A stretch of 20,678 nucleotides of DNA from Bacteroidales bacterium (GTDB taxonomy: Bacteria > Bacteroidota > Bacteroidia > Bacteroidales > UBA4181): assembly GCA_031264715.1 (NCBI GenBank), contig JAISDP010000136.1:1-20678 (forward strand), read 5' to 3'. Shown one piece after another: positions 14,484 through 20,678 of the stretch. Every line of letters begins with the position of its first letter. The first letter of the stretch is position 1. Made by a program: the position numbers and the translations under genes. The notes beneath the pieces were generated by a model. It was given only the letters and a program-made list of their open reading frames with translations. It was not told where the DNA came from and ran no database searches.

Positions 14484-15635
14484 ATGTCAAAGATTGCACT
14501 CATCACCGGTATCACAGGTCAGGACGGAGCCTATTTATCCGAGTACCTCATTAAAAAAGGCTATACGGTTCACGGGCTCAAGCGTCGTTCGTCGCTTTTC
14601 AATACCGAACGGATTGATCATCTATACCAGGACCCCCACGTGGAAAACAGGAACATGATGCTGCATTACGGCGACCTTACCGATAGCATGAACCTGACGC
14701 GCATCATCGGCGATATACGTCCCGACGAGATTTACAACCTTGCCGCCATGAGCCATGTCAAGGTCAGTTTTGATACGCCGGAATATACCGCCAATGCAGA
14801 CGGTATAGGTACTTTACGGATACTGGAGGCGATCCGCCTGCTGGGGCTAATCGATAAAACCCGTATTTACCAGGCATCCACATCCGAGCTTTACGGACTG
14901 GTGCAGGAAATCCCACAACGCGAAACTACGCCGTTCTACCCCCGCAGTCCGTACGCAGTCGCCAAGCTTTATGCCTACTGGATCACGGTTAATTACAGGG
15001 AAGCATACGGAATGCACGCCAGTAACGGTATCCTGTTCAACCATGAGTCGCCGCTCAGGGGCGAAACCTTTGTCACCCGGAAGATCACCCGCGCCGTGTC
15101 GCGTATCGTTTTAGGGTTGCAGGACAGGGTTTTCCTGGGTAACCTGTCGAGCAAGCGCGACTGGGGACATGCCAAGGACTACATCAAGGCGATGTACCTG
15201 GTTCTCCAGCAGGACAAGCCCGATGATTACGTGATCTCGACAGGCGTTACCACTGCCATCAGGGATTTTATCATCATGTCGTTTGCCGAAACAGGCGTCG
15301 CTGTTGAATTTAGAGGCGAAGGCCTTGACGAACAGGGCTATGTTTCCGGTATTGATGAAGCAATTTTCGAACAAAAGGTGGGTGCGGCTTACCTGGAAGG
15401 CTTTCGCAAACGCATCGGAACATTGGCAGTTGGCGTCGATCCTGCTTATTTCAGGCCCACGGAAGTTGAACTGCTGGTTGGCGACAGTACCAAGGCACGG
15501 CAAAAATTAGGCTGGGAACCCAAGTACGATCTGAAACATCTGTGTGAAGACATGATCACCAATGACCTCAACCTGATGAAAAAGGAAAATTATTTGAAAG
15601 ATGGCGGTTATCGAATCCTGAACTATTTCGAATGA
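14484..15635 (+). CDS. gmd: GDP-mannose 4,6-dehydratase
   Basis: A 383-residue extended short-chain dehydrogenase that converts GDP-D-mannose to GDP-4-keto-6-deoxymannose, the first step of GDP-L-fucose synthesis. Seen: the NADP-binding ITGITGQDGAYL at residues 7-18, the RRSS loop near 34, and the catalytic set Thr133 and Glu135 in STSELYG, Tyr157 and Lys161 in SPYAVAK, which match E. coli Thr132, Glu134, Tyr156 and Lys160. NGILFNHESPLRGETFVTRK near 182 is the family's substrate-binding block. Length is slightly over E. coli Gmd (373). The stop overlaps the fcl start as ATGA, so the pair is translationally coupled. In Bacteroidales, fucosylated surface capsules and O-glycosylated exported proteins depend on this pathway. 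Confidence 0.97.
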   Translation: MSKIALITGITGQDGAYLSEYLIKKGYTVHGLKRRSSLFNTERIDHLYQDPHVENRNMMLHYGDLTDSMNLTRIIGDIRPDEIYNLAAMSHVKVSFDTPEYTANADGIGTLRILEAIRLLGLIDKTRIYQASTSELYGLVQEIPQRETTPFYPRSPYAVAKLYAYWITVNYREAYGMHASNGILFNHESPLRGETFVTRKITRAVSRIVLGLQDRVFLGNLSSKRDWGHAKDYIKAMYLVLQQDKPDDYVISTGVTTAIRDFIIMSFAETGVAVEFRGEGLDEQGYVSGIDEAIFEQKVGAAYLEGFRKRIGTLAVGVDPAYFRPTEVELLVGDSTKARQKLGWEPKYDLKHLCEDMITNDLNLMKKENYLKDGGYRILNYFE

Positions 15636-16723
15636 TGGAATTAAATGCAAAAATATTTGTTGCAGGACACAATGGTCTGGTTGGATCGGCCATCCTGAAA
15701 AACCTGCAACAAAAAGGATACTCGAATTTTATCCTGCGTACCAGGAACGAACTCAATTTGACGGATCAAAAGGCGGTAGCGGCCTTCTTCGAACGCGAAA
15801 AGCCGGAGTATGTGATTCTTGCTGCGGCAAAAGTGGGAGGAATTGTTGCCAACAACAGGTATCGCGCCGATTTCATCTACGAAAACCTGATGATACAGAA
15901 CAATGTCATCCACCAATCGTACCTGTACGGCGTCAAAAAACTGGTATTCCTTGGGAGTACCTGCATCTACCCCAGGGAGGCCAACCAGCCGATAAAGGAA
16001 ACGGAACTTCTCACAGCGCCGCTCGAATATACCAACGAACCTTACGCCATTGCCAAAATAGCGGGCATCAAGATGTGCGAAAGCTATAACCTGCAATACG
16101 GCACGGATTTCATTGCGGTGATGCCGACAAACCTTTACGGCCCCAACGATAACTTCAACCTGGAAACGTCGCATGTGTTGCCGGCTATGATCCGCAAAAT
16201 CCATTTGGGAAAATGCCTGGAAAATAACAGTATGCAAGCAGTCAGGCACGATCTGGATAAATGCCCCATTGAGGGAATTGATGGAAAAAGTCCCGAAAAT
16301 GCGATATTAAACGTGTTGGAAAAATATGGAGTGAAGCAGTTGCCGGACGGAAAAGTACAGATCGAAATCTGGGGCACCGGGAATCCGCGCCGCGAATTCC
16401 TGTGGAGCGAAGAAATGGCCGATGCTACGGTTTACATCATGCAACGGGTCAGTTTTTCGGACATCGTTGCAGGGACAGGCAGCCGGGAAATCCGCAACAC
16501 CCATATCAATGTGGGAACCGGAAAAGATATTTCAATTAGGGAGATTGCCTGTCTCGTGAAGGGAAAAATCGGCTTTTCGGGCAACCTGTGGTTCAATGCC
16601 GACAAGCCCGACGGCGCTATGAAAAAACTAACGGACGTTACCAAGCTGCATTCGTTAGGATGGCAGCACAAGATAGAAATTGAAGAAGGCGTGGAACGGA
16701 TATATAAATGGTATAATGATTAA
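15632..16723 (+). CDS. fcl: GDP-L-fucose synthase (epimerase/reductase)
   Basis: This protein turns the Gmd product into GDP-L-fucose by 3,5-epimerisation and NADPH-dependent reduction. Seen: VAGHNGLVGSAI at residues 10-21, GSTCIYP with Ser109 and Cys111, Tyr138 and Lys142 in PYAIAK, and His181 in TSHVLPAM, matching E. coli Ser107, Cys109, Tyr136, Lys140 and His179. At 363 residues it is about 40 longer than E. coli Fcl (321). The extra length is mainly an insertion after residue 195 (starting about LENNSMQAVRHDL and ending before IEIWGTGNPRREF), which I believe is usual in Bacteroidota homologues. The start is the first of two in-tandem ATGs; the second, at 15635, is equally possible. It is expected to act with Gmd in the cytoplasm. 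Confidence 0.96.
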   Translation: MMELNAKIFVAGHNGLVGSAILKNLQQKGYSNFILRTRNELNLTDQKAVAAFFEREKPEYVILAAAKVGGIVANNRYRADFIYENLMIQNNVIHQSYLYGVKKLVFLGSTCIYPREANQPIKETELLTAPLEYTNEPYAIAKIAGIKMCESYNLQYGTDFIAVMPTNLYGPNDNFNLETSHVLPAMIRKIHLGKCLENNSMQAVRHDLDKCPIEGIDGKSPENAILNVLEKYGVKQLPDGKVQIEIWGTGNPRREFLWSEEMADATVYIMQRVSFSDIVAGTGSREIRNTHINVGTGKDISIREIACLVKGKIGFSGNLWFNADKPDGAMKKLTDVTKLHSLGWQHKIEIEEGVERIYKWYND

Positions 16724-16846
16724 TGGCGTAATCTCGCGATTTTCAATCTTCAGCTGACCCGGAAAGCAGCTGCTACCCGGCATGAAATGCGGCTGTGGAT
16801 ACCCGGAAGCTATAAAAGGCGCGATGGACGGGAAATAAACAAAAAA
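16724..16846 (+). pseudogene. Possible remnant of an M61-family peptidase N-terminal domain
   Basis: Directly after the fcl stop the same frame stays open to 16923 without a start codon. It reads NLAIFNLQLTRKAAATRHEM then RLWIPGSYKRRDGRE. The WIPGSY followed by RD resembles the conserved strand of the N-terminal domain of M61 (glycyl aminopeptidase-like) proteins, where the pattern is about L..W.PGSY.IR.F. The rest of such a protein is absent. The match is short and may be chance. Confidence 0.3.
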
Positions 16847-16894
16847 GGAAAATTTTTTAGGCAAAAACAGTACAATGGTATGCTACAAATATAC

Positions 16895-16902
16895 TATCTT
16901 TG
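16895..16902 (+). promoter_or_regulatory. -7 element for the small exported protein gene
   Basis: TATCTTTG matches TAnnTTTG, 27 bases before the ATG at 16930. No matching TTTG -33 box is obvious. Confidence 0.55.
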
Positions 16903-16929
16903 TCATACCATAATTAAACCTTAATCACC

Positions 16930-17313
16930 ATGAAGAAGCTCTATTTATTTTTAGGACTGGCGCTTGTGTACAGTTTTCTGGCTGTTGCCATGAATAATAA
17001 GATTTCCAAGGAAAAACTGGAAGGCAAGTGGAACGTAACGGTAGCCGGCGCTCCATACGGGTACCGGGATTACATCGTGGATATCAAAGAGAATAAGGGC
17101 GAATACAAAGCCGATATTCTTTTTGTGGATTCGAAAAGTAAAATTTCCGATCAGGCGCTCACCTTAAAAGACGGGAAACTGACCGGAAGTGTGTATGTGG
17201 ACAGCGAAAAGGTGACTTTCACCATCCGGGAAGAAAAAGGAGTAGTGCAGGGTACGGCCGAAAGTCCATCGGTTGGAACTTTGCCGATGACCTTCACCCG
17301 TTCGAAAGACTAA
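16930..17313 (+). CDS. Small exported beta-rich protein of unknown function
   Basis: A 127-residue protein with an N-terminal signal peptide (MKKLYLFLGLALVYSFLAVA). The mature part, about 105 residues, alternates short polar and hydrophobic strands: GKWNVTVAG, YRDYIVDIKE, EYKADILFVD, QALTLKDGKLTGSVYVD, KVTFTIREEKGVVQGTAE, PMTFTRSKD. This looks like a small lipocalin-like beta barrel: the opening GKWNV and the closing strands resemble lipocalin-like domains of Bacteroidota exported proteins. No catalytic motif is visible and no Cys follows the signal, so it is probably periplasmic rather than a lipoprotein. It has its own promoter and sits 62 bases before the DUF1080 gene in the same direction, so the two may share a transcript. 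Confidence 0.8.
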   Translation: MKKLYLFLGLALVYSFLAVAMNNKISKEKLEGKWNVTVAGAPYGYRDYIVDIKENKGEYKADILFVDSKSKISDQALTLKDGKLTGSVYVDSEKVTFTIREEKGVVQGTAESPSVGTLPMTFTRSKD

Positions 17314-17375
17314 ATAAATTTCTTAAACAAAATCATAAACCTCCGTTGCAGGGGTTGTCTAAATTAAAAGTAGTG

Positions 17376-18638
17376 ATGAAAAAAGTAAGTATGTATGTCT
17401 TAGCGGCAACCGTTCTTTTATCGGCTTGCCAATCAAAACAGAATGTGCTCACCGAAGCTGAAAAGGCAGCCGGGTGGGAACTGCTGTTCGACGGCCAAAC
17501 GCTCAATGGCTGGCGCGACTATAACGGAACCGGGCTTACCGCTCCCTGGGTTGTGGAAGACGGTACGCTGGCAGCTTTAGGAAAAGGCGGTGACGGTAAT
17601 GGTTACATCGTTACCGACAAGCAATATGAAAATTTCGAACTGGCGTTCGATTGGAAAATCGCAGAAGGCGGCAACAGCGGTGTGTTATATCACGTGGTGG
17701 AACGCCCGCAATACGAGGTGCCTTATGTTACCGGCCCTGAATTTCAACTGATTGATAACATCGGATTTCCCGAAAAGCTCGAAGACTGGCAGATGGCTTG
17801 CGCCGACTATGCCATGCATGTAGCCGATCCCGCCAAGACCAAACTCAAACCGGCCGGCGACTGGAATACTTCGAAGATCGTATTCGACAACGGTCATGTG
17901 GAACACTGGCTCAACGGTGGAAAGGTAGTGGAATTCGAAGCCTGGACCGACGATTGGTTCCAACGCAAGAACAGCGGTAAATGGGAAAATGCTTCCGAAT
18001 ACGGTTTGGCGCACAGAGGTGTCTTCGCTTTGCAGGATCATGGCGACCGGGCCTGGTATCGCAACATCAAACTGCGCGAACTGCCGCGCAAGCTAAAAGC
18101 TGAAGCAGATTTGTTCAATGGTAAAGACCTGCAAGGCTGGGAAGTATGCGGAACCGAAAAATGGTTTGTTGAGGACGGTTTGTTGATCTGCGAAAGCGGT
18201 CCCGATAAAGGTTACGGCTACCTGGCTACCCGCGAATATTATGATGATTTTGAATTAACTGCCGATTTCAAACAGGATGCCGATGGCAACAGTGGCATTT
18301 TCTTCCGCTCGTATGTCGAGGAAGGCACCAAGATCGCCGGTTGGCAGGTAGAAGTTGCTCCCCCGAACCACGACACCGGTGGAATTTACGAATCATATGG
18401 CCGTGGCTGGCTGGTGCAAATTCCCGACGAAAAGGAAAACATCCTGAAAATGGGCGAATGGAACACCATGCGTATTGCAGTGAAAGGTAACCGGATAACC
18501 ACCTTCCTCAACGGAACCCAGATGGTAGACCTGGAAGATGAAAAAATAGGCAAGGCACAGGGACGCATCGCATTGCAAATACACAACGGCGGCGGCATTA
18601 AAGTTTCGTGGAAAAATTTGAAGCTGAAACAACTGTGA
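17376..18638 (+). CDS. DUF1080 (3-keto-disaccharide hydrolase family) lipoprotein with two domains
   Basis: A 420-residue lipoprotein: residues 1-18 form a signal with lipobox LLSAC, so it should be anchored in a membrane, probably the outer one. Two DUF1080 (PF06439) domains follow. Domain 1, about residues 31-230: GWELLFDGQTLNGWRDY, FELAFDWKIAEGGNSGVLYHV, YGLAHRGVFALQDHGDRAWYRNIKLREL. Domain 2, about residues 236-420: DLFNGKDLQGWE, FELTADFKQDADGNSGIFFRS, GRIALQIHNGGGIKVSWKNLKL. The fold is a concanavalin-like jelly roll; members have been linked to cleavage of 3-keto glycosides, but the substrate here is unknown. I chose ATG at 17376 since an upstream TTG start would bury the signal peptide. 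Domain 1 has an insertion around PVTGPEFQLIDN-type residues typical of the longer subgroup. Confidence 0.9.
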   Translation: MKKVSMYVLAATVLLSACQSKQNVLTEAEKAAGWELLFDGQTLNGWRDYNGTGLTAPWVVEDGTLAALGKGGDGNGYIVTDKQYENFELAFDWKIAEGGNSGVLYHVVERPQYEVPYVTGPEFQLIDNIGFPEKLEDWQMACADYAMHVADPAKTKLKPAGDWNTSKIVFDNGHVEHWLNGGKVVEFEAWTDDWFQRKNSGKWENASEYGLAHRGVFALQDHGDRAWYRNIKLRELPRKLKAEADLFNGKDLQGWEVCGTEKWFVEDGLLICESGPDKGYGYLATREYYDDFELTADFKQDADGNSGIFFRSYVEEGTKIAGWQVEVAPPNHDTGGIYESYGRGWLVQIPDEKENILKMGEWNTMRIAVKGNRITTFLNGTQMVDLEDEKIGKAQGRIALQIHNGGGIKVSWKNLKLKQL

Positions 18639-18852
18639 TGCGTTGATGATGCTCGTATTCAGTATGTTTACGCGCCTTATTGTCACCGGTCTGTTCCACG
18701 TCCTTCCGGGCCTTTTCCACATCGAACCGTGACGCGATCTCGAAGTTGCTTTCCATGTCATTTCCAATTGTCCGGAAAAGCGCCGGTTGGCTTCGTTACT
18801 GTACAGCCGTTTGCGGAGCAGGGTTTTCTGTGCCCCAGAAAGAATCATTAAT
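18639..18852. other. 214-bp gap without a recognisable gene
   Basis: Between the DUF1080 stop and the DUF2520 start I see no terminator, promoter box or gene. A minus-strand stretch reads ESNFEIASRFDVEKARKDVE in an open frame and could be a gene remnant, but I do not recognise it. Confidence 0.4.
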
Positions 18853-19620
18853 GTGAAGATCGTTTTTATCGGTGCGGGAAACGTCGCCGTACATTTATCC
18901 CAGGCCCTGCAAAATACAGGTTTTGAAATAGCCCAGGTATATAGCCGCACGGAAACATCGGCCAGGGGGCTCGCCAACTTATTGCAGGTGCCGTACGCTA
19001 CCAGTATCAGCCGTATTATCAGTGATGCGTCATTATACATCATTTCCGTTAGCGACGATGCCATCGAACCGCTGACGGGAAGCCTGGAACTGGCCGACCG
19101 GCTGGTCGTACACACGGCCGGCAGCGTACCGATGGATGTATTTGCCGGTAAGCTGGACAACTACGGGGTTTTATATCCGTTGCAAACCTTCTCTAAATCC
19201 AGTCCGGTTGATTTTACCGGCATACCAATGCTTATCGAAGCCAATACGCCCGGTAACCTGCAACGGCTCCGTATGATCGCCGAGACAATCTCGCAAAAAG
19301 TCTACTGCGCTTCATCGGCTGAACGGATGCAGTTGCATTTGGCGGCAGTATTCGGCTGTAATTTTGTCAATCATTTTTATCATCTGTCCGCCCAGATAGC
19401 GCAACAAGCCGGGTTCAACTTCGATGTGCTGTCTCCGCTGATACTCGAAACCGCTCGTAAAGCCATTGCTTCGGGAAATCCGCAACAAATGCAGACCGGC
19501 CCCGCCGCCAGGGGCGACCGCAATGTGATGGACAAACACATGGAACTACTGGCCGCCCATCCCGAATGGAGAACAATATATGCGATGCTAAGCGAAAGCA
19601 TTGGGAAAACGAAGAAATAA
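18853..19620 (+). CDS. Rossmann-like / DUF2520 domain-containing protein
   Basis: A 255-residue protein with an N-terminal nucleotide-binding fold (IVFIGAGNVAVHLSQAL at residues 3-19) and VHTAGSVPMDVF near residue 93, then PLQTFSK near residue 115 and a helical C-terminal domain of the DUF2520 type (HLAAVFGCNFVNHFYHLSA near residue 159; LILETARKAI; QTGPAARGDRNVMDKHMELL). The architecture resembles pyrroline-5-carboxylate reductase and F420-dependent NADP oxidoreductase relatives, so an NAD(P)-dependent oxidoreductase role is inferred; the substrate is unknown. I chose GTG at 18853 because homologues begin immediately at the VKIVFIGAGN strand. A frame extension to 18787 adds unrelated Arg-rich residues. 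The glycosylase gene follows after 61 bases in the same direction. Confidence 0.85.
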   Translation: MKIVFIGAGNVAVHLSQALQNTGFEIAQVYSRTETSARGLANLLQVPYATSISRIISDASLYIISVSDDAIEPLTGSLELADRLVVHTAGSVPMDVFAGKLDNYGVLYPLQTFSKSSPVDFTGIPMLIEANTPGNLQRLRMIAETISQKVYCASSAERMQLHLAAVFGCNFVNHFYHLSAQIAQQAGFNFDVLSPLILETARKAIASGNPQQMQTGPAARGDRNVMDKHMELLAAHPEWRTIYAMLSESIGKTKK

Positions 19621-19681
19621 GAGTGATGAATCGTGTTTTCCGACACTCCAAAATCGAATAAATAAAATATTCCATTGAAGA

Positions 19682-20299
19682 ATGAAGAGTGAAAAAATAT
19701 CCTGTGAATCCTGTGAATCTTGTAGTCCTGCCGAAATCCAAAAGTTAACCGGGGACTTTTTTATCCGGGATGTGTTGGTTGTTGCGCCCGAATTACTCGG
19801 TAAGATATTGGTTTGCAAGGTCAGGGAGAAACTGCTTCGTTACCGGATTACCGAAACCGAAGCATACCGGGGAGCCGAAGACCTGGCCTGCCATGCGAAC
19901 AAAGGCCGTACTGCGCGCACCGAAGTTTTGTTCCATACGGGTGGCGCTGTGTATGTCTACCTCATCTATGGCATGTATTGGATGCTTAACTTTGTCACCG
20001 GGCGCGAAGGCGAGCCGCAAGCCGCACTGGTTCGGGGACTCTGCGGTCTTTACGGCCCGGGCCGGCTTACCCGCAGGCTACAGATCGACAGGAGCTTCTA
20101 TGGCGAGGATGTTACCGTTTCGCCCCGGATATGGGTCGAAGATGACGGATTCAGGCCCCCGTATACAACAGGAACGCGGATTGGCGTCGACTATTCCGGC
20201 GAATGGAAAGATAAGCCGTGGCGGTTTTATAGCCTCACCCCGGACCCCCACTTGGGGAATCCGGAATCCTTCTCAGGTGAAACCCGCCATCCACATTGA
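19682..20299 (+). CDS. DNA-3-methyladenine glycosylase (AAG/MPG family)
   Basis: A 205-residue base-excision repair enzyme that removes alkylated purines such as 3-methyladenine. Seen: DFFIRDVLVVAPELLGKILV near residue 25; ITETEAYRGAEDLACHA near 56, holding the catalytic Glu equivalent to human AAG Glu125; YLIYGMYWMLN near 94; PQAALVRG near 113; GPGRLTRRLQID near 124; and RIGVDYSGEWKDKPWRFY near 161. Two ends are odd. The N-terminus before LTGDFF has SCESCESCS, encoded by a CCTGTGAAT-type repeat rather than by conserved sequence. The C-terminus after PWRFY (SLTPDPHLGNPESFSGETR) does not resemble the usual short ending and overlaps an SDR remnant on the other strand. The core is intact, so activity is likely. 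Confidence 0.9.
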   Translation: MKSEKISCESCESCSPAEIQKLTGDFFIRDVLVVAPELLGKILVCKVREKLLRYRITETEAYRGAEDLACHANKGRTARTEVLFHTGGAVYVYLIYGMYWMLNFVTGREGEPQAALVRGLCGLYGPGRLTRRLQIDRSFYGEDVTVSPRIWVEDDGFRPPYTTGTRIGVDYSGEWKDKPWRFYSLTPDPHLGNPESFSGETRHPH

Positions 20300-20363
20300 T
20301 CACTTCACCCGTGGAATATGGAAAACAGTCAAAATCAAAAATACCTGTCTCATATTGTTTCTT
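20235..20363 (-). pseudogene. Remnant of the C-terminus of a short-chain dehydrogenase/reductase
   Basis: An open minus-strand frame of 42 codons without a start contains FPYSTGEVINVDGGFHLRRI (about 20256-20324). This matches the classical end of FabG-like SDR proteins, where TGEVINVDGG is the last conserved block. It lies against the 3' end of the glycosylase gene and overlaps it, and no Rossmann motif, active-site YxxxK or other SDR part follows upstream on the minus strand. It is best read as debris of a lost gene. Confidence 0.65.
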
Positions 20364-20385
20364 TTAACCAACCATAACGCTGTCG

Positions 20386-20496
20386 TGTTATTACTATGAC
20401 CTTGCTCACGTCATTACTATGACCTTGTTCACGTCATTACTATGACCTTGCCCACGTTATTACTATGACCTTGCCCGCGTTGTTACTATAACGTCG
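20386..20496. repeat. Tandem array of a 23-bp repeat, four full copies plus a partial one
   Basis: Copies start at 20386, 20409, 20432, 20455 and 20478 (partial). The shared core is ATTACTATGACCTTG, preceded by CGT plus one variable base and followed by a short variable end (CTCA, TTCA, CCCA, CCCG). Each copy contains an inverted repeat with five-base arms around TACT (GTCAT-TACT-ATGAC in copies 2 and 3). There are no spacers, so it is not a CRISPR array. Confidence 0.9.
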
Positions 20497-20678
20497 TTTG
20501 TGATTATGAAAATCCGACTTTTCAAGTCTGTTATATATAATTGCCATCTTATTTTTTGGCTCTATAACGAATTGTATGGGTAAAAAGGAGAGATACGCGG
20601 TATCAGTTTGCATTAATCACCCTATGCGGTGGTGAGACTCCATCATATATGGTAAATATCCGGCTCATCAAACAATGG
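20497..20678. other. Right-end sequence without a recognised gene
   Basis: No long reading frame or promoter box is clear. A 20-codon frame at 20575-20637 (MGKKERYAVSVCINHPMRWW) is open, without a good ribosome site. CCAT-CATAT-ATGG at 20640-20652 could form a small hairpin. The next gene probably starts beyond the window. Confidence 0.3.

Noticed and set aside
18393..19160. 255-codon minus-strand open frame
   Set aside because: It crosses the DUF1080 and DUF2520 genes on the other strand and has no recognisable domain.
20386..20496. CRISPR array
   Set aside because: The repeats are directly adjacent with no spacers, and no cas gene is seen.

Overview
The window looks like a chromosome segment of a Bacteroidota bacterium, most likely of the order Bacteroidales. 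The grounds are the Bacteroidota promoter signature (TAnnTTTG, sometimes with TTTG about 20 bases upstream) before several genes, a protein with a type IX secretion (T9SS) C-terminal sorting domain, a cydAB operon led by a DUF4492 gene, a GSCFA-family protein, a two-domain DUF1080 lipoprotein, and AT-rich gene starts with weak Shine-Dalgarno sites. No genus can be assigned from sequence reading alone.

Layout. (1) 1-3430, minus strand: DUF4492 gene, cydA, cydB (cytochrome bd quinol oxidase) and the 5' part of a homocysteine S-methyltransferase gene that runs off the left edge. (2) 3431-4090: an intergenic array of AACATT-like hexamers, then a tiny plus-strand protein made of a signal peptide and a T9SS sorting domain with almost no cargo, closed by a strong terminator. 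(3) 4095-9617, minus strand: dnaE (replicative polymerase alpha subunit), a GSCFA protein and an alpha/beta hydrolase. (4) 9618-11195: an accessory-looking segment with an attenuator-like RNA on the minus strand, a highly structured RNA candidate on the plus strand with its own promoter and terminator, and a YoeB-type toxin with an unusually short antitoxin. It is bracketed by two copies of a split direct repeat (36 bp, 34 matching, plus 13 bp identical). The right copy runs into the last codons and stop of mnmE. (5) 11196-14249, minus strand: mnmE and glyQS. (6) 14484-16723, plus strand: gmd and fcl, overlapping by ATGA, making GDP-L-fucose. (7) 16930-20299, plus strand: a small exported beta-rich protein, a DUF1080 lipoprotein, a Rossmann/DUF2520 protein and a 3-methyladenine DNA glycosylase whose C-terminus runs into a minus-strand remnant of a short-chain dehydrogenase. 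(8) 20386-20678: a 23-bp tandem repeat array and sequence without a recognisable gene.

Most genes are housekeeping: respiration at low oxygen, replication, tRNA modification and charging, nucleotide-sugar supply for fucosylated surface glycans, and base-excision repair. The best candidate for something undescribed is the roughly 1.4-kb segment at the 3' end of mnmE. It combines duplicated flanks, two divergently promoted structured RNAs and a toxin-antitoxin pair whose antitoxin seems to lack the middle of the Phd/YefM fold. No integrase is present, so it would be a remnant or a passively mobilised cassette. Secondary points are the 23-bp repeats, whose short inverted arms vary in a pairing-preserving way, and two gene fragments (M61-like and SDR-like) that suggest past gene loss on the right side.
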